DNA of 64,000 nucleotides from Adiantum capillus-veneris (lineage: Eukaryota > Streptophyta > Polypodiopsida > Polypodiales > Pteridaceae). Below the pieces are notes generated by a model. That model did not search any database and was not told the DNA's origin. It saw only the letters and a program-made list of their open reading frames with translations. The DNA lies in the NCBI GenBank assembly GCA_014529385.2, contig CM043950.1, positions 65,304,935 to 65,368,934 on the forward strand, read 5' to 3'. The position numbers and the translations under genes were made by a program. Of this stretch, positions 1 through 10,980 are shown piece by piece. Numbering within the stretch: the first letter of the stretch is position 1; each line of letters begins with the position of its first letter.

Positions 1-187
1 ATGGAGTCAACATCAATTGTGTCAAAGCAAAGAAAATTCAGATAAAGATCAACCAAAGGACACTGCCACATCAAAAGCAGTCAATACAAAAAGAAATCCT
101 GAGAAGATCAAGTGCAACATTGTTGGTGAAAATAAAGATAAGTTGTCAAGAGACGTAAGGCTAGATTTTTAGCTAGACAAGAACCTC

Positions 188-442
188 GTGTCTTTTTGCA
201 CTTGGAAAAGATGTGGCCAACCAGAGCTGGAAGATGCTTCTGAATTTGTGAGCATATCAGGAGACAAACGAGCAGAATCCTGGGGAATCATCTTCACTAC
301 CACTGAAGTAAGTTCACAGATCATCATAGATCAATTTCACGTGATCATAGTAAAGGATATGCCAAACAACATCATAATGGGAATGCCAATGGCTCAGAAG
401 ATGTCAGAGATACAGAATGTAAACAAGATGCAGTCTTCATAG
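188..442 (+). pseudogene. Possible C-terminal part of a retropepsin-like domain in Element X
   Basis: The 84-residue frame ends in a pattern of hydrophobic strands, then QFHVIIVKDMPNNIIMGMPM. This resembles the C-terminal half of gypsy aspartic proteases (strand, then I-I-L-G-x-P-hydrophobic). No D-[ST]-G active-site motif is visible upstream, where stops interrupt the frame (a TAG lies at 170-172). Its position upstream of W-x-P-K repeats and a polypurine tract mirrors the second protease of Gypsy-1. The assignment rests on a short motif and could be chance. Confidence 0.35.
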
Positions 443-1461
443 ACAACAAAGAAAAAAGACCAACAATGGTCACCCGTGGACGACAACACAAAGTTCTCAA
501 GCACAATTCAAATGGAGACTTATATCAAAGCAGATCTTACTGAAGATGATTTATCTCCATCGAACAAAGCTTCAAAAGAGCTTAAATAAAATCAGGCAAT
601 ATCAAGTGCAGATCAAACAAAACAAAGAATAACCATGAAAGCTATTGAGCAAAGAATGCCACCAAAGCCAAAAGTAAAGAAGAACAAGGCTGCAAAAAGT
701 CAGGAAGCAATAGGAATTTCAAAGATCAATCACTCATTGCCAGTCGAATTAGCCGATGCAAGTCAGATTGGAAGATAGAGTCTCAAGCCACTCTCCATAG
801 AGATGCAGTTAGATCAAGATGAGACCATGGAAAAAGCAGGACTGAAATCTTCAATAGAACCTCCAATGAGAACAACTGTAGTTATCAGTAGTACAAATGG
901 AGCAAGTGCCAGATGCAATGCTCTATTGGATAAAGAAGCAAAGTGCAATATGGTTGCAGACAACATTCATAGCATTCTAGAGATTACTCAAGAACGGCCA
1001 GGTAATAGAGAAACCATGGGTAAGGCTGCAAGTCAAAAAGAAATGGTTGCTACCCTTAGCATCCAAAATCATGAAGAGAAGGTAAAAGTTTTAGGTAAAG
1101 TCTTCAAACGATGTGCATGAAGATGTAATCCTTGGACATCAGTGGTTAGATCAGCACAAGGCTTTCCAAGAAGATAAATACTAATACTCTCTTTCTCAAG
1201 AGTTAGCAAGCAACATTTACATGTACCGTTGATGCCAGATTCAGATTTGCAGAAATCACAAAAATCAAAGACAAAACTTGCAGACAAAGGTAAAGCTAAA
1301 GTGGAACTTCCACCGATTAGCAAAGAAGGTGTAATAGCATATGCCTCTACATCAAAGAACCCTTGTGGATCAGCTTCTTCAAGCAAGTCAGGCTTTCAAA
1401 GCTTCAAGTCAATTGCTGACCCAACTAAAACCTCTAAGGAGACACCCAGAAAGGCAAAGAT

Positions 1462-2127
1462 GTGTCAACCAAGTACTCAAGAAAGCAAAGGAAATTCAAG
1501 CAAGTGTTTGTTTTGAGAAATTTAGTCAAAGTCAATGATCCAGTTTGGATTAAGGATGGGAAATCAGCACAAAAAGACAAACACATGGGATGGATAGCAT
1601 CACAATGGAGCTTAAAGGAACAAGAGTACTATAGAGGTAACAGACATATATGGGTACCAAAACTGCAGGTTAGAGCATATGAAGTAAATTCAAGTCTCTC
1701 CCAAGAAAGAAGGCCCACAAGGTATCAACCTCAACAACATCCTAGGATACCTAAGAAGCAGGTATACAACGAAACAACATTGAAAGATGCTAAAGTCAAC
1801 CACGACTCTCAAGAGATACAAAAAAAATATGGATCTCAAAGAATCTTCCTCTTAGACAAGGATTCTACACAGGTTATACAAAGATTTGGCTACCTGTCAA
1901 CCACAAGCCGAACTGTAACTACACCAGACCTGCATGAAGATTTAAAAAACTCAACAAGACCTAGAGCAAGGCAAAGTCAACAAAAGAGATACAAAGGTCA
2001 TCAAGAGCTTTGGATTCCTAAGTCTTCCAATGCTCCTAGTCAAAAGCCAAATGCCGACAGTGAACAAAGGCCTACAACAACATCAAGACTTCTTACAACA
2101 TGCCTAATTGGAGAATCAAACAGATAA
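1462..2127 (+). pseudogene. Element X tail with W-[IV]-P-K repeats
   Basis: This 221-residue frame is rich in Gln, Lys, Ser and Arg. It contains spaced motifs: RHIWVPKLQ (Trp codon at 1651), PRIPKKQ (near 1745) and ELWIPKSS (Trp codon at 2011). It looks low-complexity and disordered, with no enzymatic domain. Gypsy-1 has the same kind of tail after its second protease (KIWLPKDK near 37432 and KWVPKIV near 37670), so this is probably the C-terminal extension of a polyprotein. The function is unknown. Confidence 0.4.
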
Positions 2128-3254
2128 TGGAGTATTCACAGTCAAAGAAGGACAACCCAACCAACGCAAATGTAGATTTGAAGAAGATAAAACAGGAATG
2201 GTAAAACAAACCTTCAATGCCAACTTGGTCCTTCACTAATCCTCTTTTTGAGGATTCAAGCTTACTTTTACCCGAAGAAATATTTGTCGTAAGCACAAGA
2301 ATGTAAAAAGTCAAGTCGCCAGGGTGCAAAAAACACTCTTTGGCATAGTCAGAGACAAGCTGTTGAGCCATAAAATGAGCAAAGCATTAGTCCCAAAGCT
2401 TCAAGTCATATTAAACTCTGTGCTAAGAATCGTAGTTATTAGGCTTACGCTCAAGCTATGAGAGTTGAGCATATCCAAGTCATGTCGCTCATGCTGGATG
2501 AGATGAGCATAAGAATCAAAGTCTATTAGCTTACAAATGGTCGAGTGTCGTTGAGTCCAACACTCACGTACAGTGCACAATAAGATAAGAGCACATATCC
2601 TTGTCAACAAAATCCATTCTTAAAGGGGTGTCAGCTTGCAAAGCCATGTCATATGCTTTTATAGCTACACCAGCTTTCTGAAGAACCCCTCAAAATCTTT
2701 CTTGCACAGCATATTATTTTTCATGCATTTGTGTGTATGCATAAATAAGATGTCCCATCATTGGACATATGCATTATACACTCTTTTTTGCTTCCACCTA
2801 TGCACCTTGAGTGGACTACAACATCTTTCATATTTGCTACCTATTTAATTTCATATCTATCAGCAACTAATCCCTTGAGTACTTTATTAACATTTCCCAT
2901 GCTAATGAGTACTCCAATATTGCACTTATCCCAAAGGCAGTTTTTTTCCATTGGGTTTTTTTCCTTTGGTCATCTAGGTATTAGACCCTAATTTAGAATT
3001 CATCATTCTACTTCCCTTGTACATACTTTTCATAAATAAATAGCAGCCTCCTCATTATTCTATTACAATGGACAAATGCAACATCATCTCTCACAATAAA
3101 CATATTTGGACCAATGAAGATGCTGCAGCAAATTGAACCTCATCAACAAATTCAACAACAATTGAAGAAATCAGCCCTTCAACAAACAATCAAAAACCTT
3201 CCACAGCCTCCACGGACAATTTTCAACAATGTTCGAGGACGGGTACTAAAATCG

Positions 3255-3265
3255 AAAGGGGGGAA
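3255..3265 (+). other. Polypurine tract of Element X
   Basis: AAAGGGGGGAA directly precedes the LTR start TGTTAATT. This is the expected primer site for plus-strand DNA synthesis of an LTR retrotransposon and fixes its orientation as plus. Confidence 0.8.
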
Positions 3266-3375
3266 TGTTAATTGAGTCAACGTCAGTTAACAGAAGCTGC
3301 TAAAGATCGAAGACATACGGATGCACATCGAGGATGAATACAAAGAAGCAGGGAAGATTGGAGTTACACATTTTC
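3266..3375 (+). repeat. Element X 3' LTR, first fragment
   Basis: This starts with TG right after the polypurine tract and matches 45507-45617 closely (shared words such as GGATGCACATCGAGG and TTGGAGTTACACATTTT). It is cut at 3375 by Copia-1 and resumes at 44691. The last five bases, TTTTC, are one side of the Copia-1 target duplication. Confidence 0.85.
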
Positions 3376-4097
3376 TGTTAGGAAATAGGGCGTAGCTAAG
3401 TAGATAATTGAGTAGATTACTTAATGGAGAGAGATAATTTTCACACACGAGATTATATAGTAGAGATAGAGAGAGAGTGTACACACAATATACGTGATTC
3501 ACCTAATGTAGGCTACATCCACGGAAAAGCAGCCACCTAATGGCTTTAGTACTTCAAACAAGAAGTAGGTTACAAAGGGATTATACCCATAATAGAGCTC
3601 CCACCTTGCTTCACTCTCACCACCTCCCACCCACCTTGTTGCATCAACTTCATACTATTAAATGTGTGTAGAAATGGCCTCCTTTTATAGGCCAAAAGGC
3701 CTGCCCTCTCTCATGAGAGGCAGCCATGTGTAGCCGCCCTGGTGTAGATAAGTCCAAATCGCACCCTCCAATCTGCCCATGTGTGGCCGCCCTTGAGAAG
3801 ACAAGTTCTCCTTTGAAATCGTCCACTGGCCCCACTGGCCATTGACTTTTGACCACCGGCCATTGACTACTGGCCACCGACGAATCAGCTAAACGACCGA
3901 TCGTTTCCGACCACTTTTCGATCGTCGTCCAGCCATAATATTCTGGCAAAAAGGAATATTCCGGGTCGTGAAAATTTTGGTTTCTGACGAGTGATTTTTC
4001 TTCACGCACGATGGCTTCTCCTCATAATTGGGGCCTTACAAATGTGCCTTTTTAATACAGAAAATTATAAGGGGTAAATCAGGCTCCATACTTAACA
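3376..4097 (-). repeat. Copia-1 3' LTR
   Basis: This 722-base LTR runs from TGTTAGG to CTTAACA on the plus strand. It matches 20225-20771 plus 44561-44690, and, reverse-complemented, the Copia-2 LTRs. A TATA box (TATAAAAG on the minus strand, 3682-3689) is conserved in all four copies. The Copia GGCCGGTGGTC minisatellite lies near 3820-3890. Confidence 0.93.
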
Positions 4098-4114
4098 ATC
4101 TCCCACTTGGAGAC
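4098..4114 (-). other. Polypurine tract of Copia-1
   Basis: On the minus strand GTCTCCAAGTGGGAGAT abuts the 3' LTR. The same tract precedes the Copia-2 3' LTR at 32946-32962. Confidence 0.8.
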
Positions 4115-4157
4115 TGACCTCCAAACCAAATCCGTGACTGATTTCCATCCTGGCTTC

Positions 4158-5500
4158 CTATCCTTGAATGCCAATTGAAGATGAGCAAAAGCTCAACTTC
4201 TCCTTGTTGACCACCTTTGTAAACATGTCTGCAGGATTTTCACTTGTATGCACCTTTCCTAGCTTTAGTTGTCCCTCTTCCAAAAGAGTGCGTATGAAGC
4301 GATATCTCACCTCAATGTGCTTTGTTCTTGAATGAAAGGTTGAGTTCTTTGCAAGATGGATAGCACTTTGGCTATCACTGTGCAAGACACAATTGTCTTG
4401 TTTAAATCCAAGCTCTTTGCTTTTAGATACCTAAGTATTTGTTAGATACCTAAGTATTTAGTTGTCCCTTTTAGATACAAAGCATTTGTTGTTGTCCCTT
4501 TTAGATACCTAAGTATCCACTTCACAGCTTGCCAATGCTCTTTACCTGGGTTGTCCATGAACCTACTTACAACTCCCACTACATCTGCAATGTCTGGCCT
4601 TGTCTAGACCATAGCATACATGAGAGAATCTACCGCTGCAGCATATGGAACTTTAGACATATAGGCTATCTCTTCTTGTGTCTTTGGACACATATCCTTG
4701 GTTAGTTTAAAGTGATCAGCCAAAGGTGTAGAAACTGTTTTTGCATTTTGCATTGCAAACCTTTATAGTACCTTCTTGATGTAATCCTCTTGAGATAGCT
4801 TTATTTTCTTCTTTGTCATGTCCTTTGATATCTTCATACCAAGTATCCTCTTTGCAGCACCTAAATCTTTCATTGAAAAAGATTTAGATAACTCCTATGC
4901 CATCAACATACAACACTAGGATGATGAGCTTCCCATCTCCCAAATTCTTTGTGTAGACGCATTGATCTGAGTTGCATCTTGTGAATCCGTGATCCAACAT
5001 CCATCGATCAAACTTCAAGTACCATTGTCTTGATGCTTGCTTTAAACCATACAAGCTCTTCTTTAATCTGTAAACCATTTTCTCCTTACCTTTTACTTCA
5101 TACCCCTTTGGTTGAAGCATGTAGATTTCCTCCTCTAAGTCACTGTGAGGGAATGTAGTATTTACATCCATTTGCTCAAGATTTAAATCATGAGCAGCCA
5201 CAAGGCTTAAGACAAGCCTAATTGAGTTCATTTTTACAACAGGAGAAAATATTTCATTGAAGTCAATACCTTTCTTTTGAAAAAACCCTTTTACCACAAG
5301 CCTAGACTTGTACATTCTCTTCCCACCTTCTTCTTCCTTCAGCTTATACACCCATTTGTTCTGTAGTGCCCGCTTATCGTTAGGAAACTCAACCAACTCC
5401 CATGTTTGGTTGCGATGTAATGATTCCATCTCCACTTGCATGCTCTTCATCCATTCTTCTTTGGATTTGTGATGCATAGCTTCTTCGTATGATTCCGGCT
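4158..5500 (-). pseudogene. Copia-1 reverse transcriptase / RNase H, decayed
   Basis: The minus-strand frame at 4884-5621 carries Ty1-copia RT motifs (QNKWVYKLKEEEGGK, KSLYGLKQASRQWY). The catalytic YVDD box reads YVDG, and about 50 bases after it are missing relative to Copia-2. An in-frame TAG (plus-strand 4604-4606) precedes TRPDI, exactly as in Copia-2. Most of RNase H is absent: after RYLKGTT the sequence falls into short repeats (4425-4515) and resumes only with the C-terminal part (4158-4385, SDSQSAIHLAKN to ADMFTKVV). The gene product would be inactive. Confidence 0.88.
4425..4515. repeat. Short direct repeats replacing Copia-1 RNase H
   Basis: Three copies of TTAGATACCTAAGTAT and two of GTTGTCCCTTTTAGATAC are packed here. 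Copia-2 has about 230 bases of normal RNase H sequence (roughly 32411-32650) at the matching place. The arrangement looks like a deletion healed with template slippage. Confidence 0.75.
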
Positions 5501-6660
5501 CTCCAAAATCTAAGATCAAAAGATGGGTGAAGGATGGAACGAACCTTTTCGGACGTCTACTTGCTCTTGTATATCTTTGGGGAATACGTTGAGGCTCCTC
5601 ATCTGGTTGACGTTGTTGCACATTGTCACCGTTTTTGCAGTCCTTGAGTCTTCACCGTCCTCAAGCTCCATGTACTCATCACCTGTTTTTTTTGTTTTTT
5701 TTCTTTCCAAGTAATCTTTGTATATATTTTGTTCGTTGAAAATTACATCCCTACTTCTAAAGATTTTACCATCTTCAGGATTCCATAGGCGATACCCAAA
5801 GTCACCTTCTCCATAGCCAATGAAGTTTTTGGAGTTTGCATTTAGCTTTGACCTTAGGCTTGACCTTAGGCTTCTATCTATGTGCATGAAAGCCTCACAC
5901 CCAAACACTTTGAGAAATGCATAATTCATTGGTTACCTGTCCATGCCCCTTCTGGAACTCCCCCATCCAATTCCGTTAAAGGTGACCGGTTGATTAAGTA
6001 CATAGACGTACTTATAGCTTTCGCCCAAAGCTCAAGTGGTAGGCCTGCATGTAGCCGCATGCTTCATGCTCCCTCCATGATTGTTCTGTTCATCCTTTCA
6101 GAAACTCCATTTTGTTGGGGTGTCCTTGTGTTGGCCTTTGCCTTTGAGTGCCATTGTTAGCAAAAAAGATTTCAAAAGCTTGGCTGCAATATTCACCTCC
6201 ATTGTCGGATCTGAGGCATTTAACCTTGGTACCTGTTTCATTCTCCACAAAGGCTTTCCATCTTTGAAATATGAAAAACACATCGGATTTATTCTTCATG
6301 ACATAAACCCATGTTTTCCTAGTGGCATCATCTATGAATGTTACATAATACAATGAGCCACCAAGTGATGGTGTACTTGCAGGACCCCAAACATCAGAAT
6401 GAACTGACTCAAGTTTTTTATTTTTCTTTCATTTCTTGATTTTTGAAATTTTACCCTTTTTTGTTTACCATAAACAGAATCTTCACAGAACTCTAAGTCC
6501 ACTTCTTTCAAACCTGGTAGAAGCTTCTTTGTTTGAAGTATTTGCATTTCTTTGGCACTCGTATACCCAAGCCGATAGTGCCACACCACATTGTCGAATT
6601 CCATAGCTATTGCACAAGTTGAAGATTGCGTGCTAACAGTACACGAGTAAAGTGTACCTA
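5501..6660 (-). pseudogene. Copia-1 integrase and linker, decayed
   Basis: Minus-strand frames (5516-5929 and 6090-6660) encode the copia integrase region: CEDSVYGKQKR from the zinc module (one Cys changed to Ser), TFIDDATRKTWVYVM, and SDNGGEYCSQAFE with the second catalytic Asp. A linker follows (VFGCEAFMHIDRSLRS, GYRLWNPEDGK). The zinc-module GHMS of Copia-2 reads GYTS here. Frameshifts occur near 5520 and 6100, and a TGA lies in the conserved segment after NRTIMEGA. Neighbouring segments are collinear with Copia-2 30219-31511. Confidence 0.88.
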
Positions 6661-6974
6661 CCTTTTCTCCCTTGGCAACCACCAAAGATCCATTTGAGAT
6701 CTTCCACCGTTTGCTTCCGAATGCAATGTTGTGACCTTCATTGTCCAATTGTCCTGTAGAGATCAATTTTTTGCAAAGAGAAGGAACATGCCTAACATCT
6801 TTAAGCTTCCATTCATTTCCATTAGCAATTTTGACATAAACTATACCTTTGCCGACAATTTCACAAGCTTCATCATCTCCCAAGTATACATACCCAAAAT
6901 TACCTTTGGTGTAATCTTGGAAATGTTGCTTGTTTGGTGTCACATGGAATGAAGCCCCGAAATCTACTATCCAG
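6661..6974 (-). pseudogene. Copia-1 protease region, cut by Gypsy-2
   Basis: This minus-strand frame contains WIVDFGASFHVT, the copia aspartic protease active site with the usual D-S-G changed to D-F-G. It continues into the spacer before the integrase zinc module (VRHVPSLCKKLISTGQLD). Gypsy-2 entered directly upstream of the Trp codon, separating this from the gag part at 19321-20151. The open frame runs on into the Gypsy-2 LTR up to 7102, which adds a foreign N-terminus. Confidence 0.87.
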
Positions 6975-7233
6975 TGAGGCGGTCCGGGGCGGGCAACAAG
7001 AAGAGCAACCTCTAGACACCCTTCAAGGCTCCCGTGCTGCTCAATGGGGCTGGGGCACAACACAACACAAACCAAAATAACAAACCCACAGCCAAATCCC
7101 AACTACATGAGGGGCACCACTTAGTTTAAGAGCGAACTAGGACGCAAAAGAGGAGAATCGTTAGAGCAACCCACAAACAAGCAATGAATTTACACTAACC
7201 CTAACACCAATGGAATACTCTCACACACTAAAA

Positions 7234-7303
<70 letters not shown>

Positions 7304-9678
7304 TGTGCTCGGGCTGCTTTGAAACGTATCGGCAATGATCAAGCAAACACAACTATATATTTAAGAAAGAGAGAGAAAGGGGGAGGGGGTGCTTGTTGCA
7401 TTAATACCTTCTTACAAATCTGTCATGACAAATCAAAGTGAGATTAGTATTTGTTCAACATAGCTTGCGTAAATTTCACCACAACACATCACAAAAAAAA
7501 GCCACCCCAATCACTGTCTTAAGGCCAGGGGAGTCCTCTCCACCCTGTCGCCCTCTTACAGTATGTGGGATTTATGGCTAGATTGATGACAACACCAGAG
7601 ACAAGCTATCAAGAACTTAACAAAAAACACCAAGACACTTACGCATCATTGTTGTCCATTACTTCACGTTGGAAGGGAGACAAAGTATCCAAGCTTAGTC
7701 CAAATCCACCCTCCTTGATTCAGCAAATGTTGGGCTTACACTAGTAGGAGAAATGATAGATTTCCTACTCTCAATTGAATGATCACTCTCTCTCTTACAA
7801 TGGCATAGAGTTCCCTTGCTAATCCCCTATTACAACACATGCACATGCATAAGACAATGAGCTTCCACTCAAGAGCTCCTTCTAGAGAGGTTGAGCTTGG
7901 CTTCTCAAGCTATAGCATAGTGCTCTTGCTTATGGCTCCCCCTTTTGTGCTAGCTACACCCTCCTTTTATAGCAATTTTGAAGGCTAGGGTTACTCCTCT
8001 AACCATGGTTGGGTTAGATTTTCAGCAATTTATCTAATTTCTTTTGCTTGGAATTATCAAGAAGTTGGTGGGGAAAGAGAGAGGAGAGAAATGGAGGTGA
8101 TAGGACTTTTCATAGTGGGTTAGTGTTAGTAGAGTTAGTATTAATTTACAAATGGAATTGGATATTTACAATGGGAGTATCCATGTAGGATACAAATAAA
8201 GAAGAAAAACTCTTAAGAGGTAAGAAAAGGTGGATTTCTTACAAGGTTGATGCTCCAAGTGTCTTGAGTAGGGCCAATTTTGACGCTTGTTGACGGTCCA
8301 CTAGCTTTGACGGTACATTTTTTCTCCACTCTTGACCTTCCTTGAGAGACAAGGTAATTGAAGCTGAGTAATCAACCACCATGATGCTGTCTTTTAAGAG
8401 AAGAGGCTGAATTTTGTGGTTTTTTTTATAGATATGGGTAAATTGGAGGAGGAAAAATGAGACTAGGTGGTCAATTTTGGAATGGAATTGTGTGTGGGAG
8501 GTATGAGTTCACCATGGTTTCTCTTATTCTTCAAGGTTGAGGAGAAGGTGAGTAGTGTGCAGAGAGGAGTGGTGAGAGAGATGGGGATGATGAGTGGAGA
8601 AGTGTGTGTGAAAGAGGAAAATGATAAAGTGGAAGAGAGAGTGTGGCTGCATAGCATGGGAAAACTGGGGTCCACTAAAAAAATCATAGCTCACAGCTCG
8701 TAGCTCAAAAAAATATGAAAAAATTTGAGGCAAAATTCAGCCCACGAGCTACAACTTTTGTTTGTATCACCTTTTCAAATTCGGAGAGCAAGTGAACTTT
8801 AAAAATTCAGCAAAACCGACCGTTTTTTTCCACTGCAAAGGTCCTTGTGGGGTCCTTCTTTGGATGATTCTTTTGAATACCTCCAAGAGTGAGCCCTCCA
8901 TAGTGCATGTATGCATGCCACCTACCCTTGACCTTATTTGGTAGGTCTATAATTGAAGATATTGTTGAGATTAGGATATAAGTGAATAGTACAACTAAGA
9001 AAATCAAATATTGAGGGGTCTAAAAAATATGTACATGTCAAATATAAATAATATAAGTGGAAAAAATATAAAGGGGTCAAAAGAAATCTCTCTCATTATG
9101 AGGCTACCATAAAAAGATAAATATTTTTGGTGTTCTAATTTTTTAGAAACAAACAAAATAGATGTAGGAAGGGAAAAATCAAAATAGTGAAAAAATATAC
9201 ACATAAATAAAACTAGTTTTTTTGGATTTTTGTTGGGGTGGAGTTACACCAAATATAAGAGAAGCTTACATGAAAATATTTCTATATGGAATAAAGAGTA
9301 TGAAAAATGGTAATAAAAATTGTGGTAATGGTGAGGCAATGTACAGAGCATAAATAACACACACCTAGGTAGAAATATTTAAATAAATACCAAAATAATT
9401 ATGAAAAAATATTTTATTTAGGTCCTATATATAAAGAAATATTTACATACGCATGGGCCATAATATACTTATTTTTTTTATTTTTTTTATTTTTTTTTGG
9501 CTCAACTAGCCCAATGACTAGCTAATTGAGGGTTTTTTAAGAAGATATGGGAAAAGTCCCGTGACTCACGCACGCCTATGTACAGTGAAATGGTAGGGAT
9601 AGCCACAGTGTTTGGGTGATTTTGGTAGGGTGAGGTAACTCACTATGGTAATTACAAAGAGCCGAAAAACGGCTATCA
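6975..9678 (-). repeat. Gypsy-2 3' LTR (2.7 kb)
   Basis: It matches 16648-19320 almost base for base. The main difference is a (GA)n run of about 62 bases here (7237-7298) against about 32 in the other copy. A TATA box (TATAAAAG on the minus strand) is at 7964-7971. Its short open frames (for example 8463-8733) recur in the other LTR, lack protein features, and are not called as genes. Confidence 0.95.
7237..7298. repeat. (GA)n microsatellite in Gypsy-2 3' LTR
   Basis: An uninterrupted GA dinucleotide run of about 62 bases. The matching run in the 5' LTR (16910-16941) is half as long, so the tract has changed length since insertion. Confidence 0.97.
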
Positions 9679-9694
9679 TTAGCCCTTCCCCTGG
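9679..9694 (-). other. Polypurine tract of Gypsy-2
   Basis: On the minus strand CCAGGGGAAGGGCTAA abuts the 3' LTR end, as expected for the plus-strand primer. Confidence 0.75.
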
Positions 9695-9706
9695 ATGATG
9701 GTATAT

Positions 9707-10441
9707 TCATGTACCATCATAGAGCATCTTTTCCAAAGAGAGTGCTTCAGAGTCCTTGACAAGATCTCCATTGTTTGGCCCCTCGGAATTTTGGCTAGAG
9801 TTACACTCATGCTTCATGTAACAATACTTACATGAGACAGTGGCATTTTGACAGATCTTTGGTAGATCCTTTGGTAGAAGGCGACTCAAATAGGGCTTCA
9901 AGCGATACCCGTTTACTTTCCTGGAGTGCTCTTTACCATTCAAGTCCATAAGCTGATAGTAACTTGAATTGAAAGCCTTCTTGACTATGTATGGCCCTTG
10001 CCATCTAGTTTCAAACTTGGCATCAAAACGATTATCGAGTCGATTGTCATACCTTAGCACAAGATCTCCTTCATTGATGCCTTTGTCCTTCAGTTTCTTG
10101 TCAAGCTTCTCCTTCGCCTGTGTGGCTTTCCTCTTGTAGCACTCGTATGCTGCTTCTCTTTTCCACTCAAGCTCAGCTAAGGTAAGAAGTCGATCCATCC
10201 ATGCTTCTTGATCATCTTGTGCTGATTTGCCATGAAGTCGCATTGTTGGAATGTTTAGCTCAATTGGCTGTAAAGCCTCTTGACCATAGACCAAGTGAAA
10301 TGGTGTGAACTCCGTGGCTTCCCTATATGTGGTTCGATACGCCCACAAGGCACCATCCAAGAAGTCATCCCACAACTTTGTCTTGTTTTTCACCATCTTT
10401 CTAATGATGCCTGCAATGACACCATTAGCTTTTTCTACCAA
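9707..10441 (-). CDS. Gypsy-2 integrase, C-terminal part
   Basis: This 244-residue minus-strand frame begins just after the catalytic-Glu segment (NGLVEKANGVI spans the frameshift). It continues with the conserved gypsy integrase block (LWAYRTTYREATEFTPFHLVYGQEA) and ends with the GPY/F module (KFETRWQGPYIVKKAF, then YYQLMDLNGKE). The last 60 residues are a Cys-containing tail with no recognised domain, and the stop lies just before the polypurine tract. The upstream frame (10435-10980) is separated by a frameshift near 10440-10485, so the coding sequence is broken as read. Confidence 0.88.
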   Translation of the reverse strand: MVEKANGVIAGIIRKMVKNKTKLWDDFLDGALWAYRTTYREATEFTPFHLVYGQEALQPIELNIPTMRLHGKSAQDDQEAWMDRLLTLAELEWKREAAYECYKRKATQAKEKLDKKLKDKGINEGDLVLRYDNRLDNRFDAKFETRWQGPYIVKKAFNSSYYQLMDLNGKEHSRKVNGYRLKPYLSRLLPKDLPKICQNATVSCKYCYMKHECNSSQNSEGPNNGDLVKDSEALSLEKMLYDGT

Positions 10442-10980
10442 ACCATTTGATTGGGGATAGTAGGGTGTACTGTGACGATGTAGAATGTGAAGTTCTTCAC
10501 AACTTCTGTGAGCAATCCCTTTCTAAACCCTGGACCATTATCAGAAACAATCTCCAAAGGTGTGCCAAATCTACAACAAATGTGAGTGTAGACGAATTTG
10601 CTCACTGTCCTCTCATTTACCTTTGCCACACTTTGTGCTTCCACCCACCTAGTCATATAGTCTACAGCCACTAGAATGTAGAGTTTACCATTTTTTGTCC
10701 TAGGCAGAGGACCCATAGCATCAATGCCCCACTTTTCAAAGGGTCCATTTGCAAGCACTATTTGCCTCGGGCCATGCACCAACCTTCTATTTCCATTTAT
10801 CTGACAATTGTGACAGCTTTTACACCAATGTTGAACATCCACATGCAAGCTTGGCCAAACATACCCCGCAAGCAAAATCTTCTTCACAGTTAATTCTTGG
10901 GCAAAATGACCACCACATGCCTCTTCATGCAAACCTTTTAGAATGGCTGGAATTTCCTCATAGTTGGTACTCTTCTGCAC
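10435..10980 (-). CDS. Gypsy-2 integrase, zinc module and catalytic core
   Basis: It encodes the H2C2 zinc module (LHEEACGGHF followed by WCKSCHNCQ) and the first two catalytic Asp residues (KWGIDAMGPLP and IVSDNGPGF). The third acidic residue lies in the next frame (NGLVEKANG), so a one-base shift near 10480 splits the core. The frame also enters out of phase with the upstream RNase H frame near 10975. The domain inserts retrotransposon cDNA into the genome. Apart from the shifts, all expected catalytic positions are present. Confidence 0.9.
   Translation of the reverse strand: MQKSTNYEEIPAILKGLHEEACGGHFAQELTVKKILLAGYVWPSLHVDVQHWCKSCHNCQINGNRRLVHGPRQIVLANGPFEKWGIDAMGPLPRTKNGKLYILVAVDYMTRWVEAQSVAKVNERTVSKFVYTHICCRFGTPLEIVSDNGPGFRKGLLTEVVKNFTFYIVTVHPTIPNQMVW

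Larger units (their letters stand above)
1..3265 (+). mobile_element. Element X, 3' part of internal region (LTR retrotransposon, truncated by window edge)
   Basis: This stretch ends in a polypurine tract immediately followed by an LTR that begins TGTTAATTGAG at 3266, so it is the 3' internal part of a plus-strand LTR retrotransposon whose upstream half lies outside the window. It has short open frames only (188-442, 803-1120, 1229-1516, 1462-2127), broken by many stops. A retropepsin-like tail and W-[IV]-P-K repeats resemble the end of Gypsy-1 (36900-37980), which suggests a gypsy-type relative. About 2130-3250 is A/T-rich and shows no convincing coding sequence. Confidence 0.7.

Noticed and set aside
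7190-7210. CCCTAA-type telomere repeat
   Set aside because: A single CTAACCCTAAC word, also present in the other LTR, not an array.
8463-8733. Open frames on both strands, repeated at 18103-18373
   Set aside because: They lie inside the two Gypsy-2 LTRs, recur only because the LTRs are duplicates, and show no domain or codon structure.
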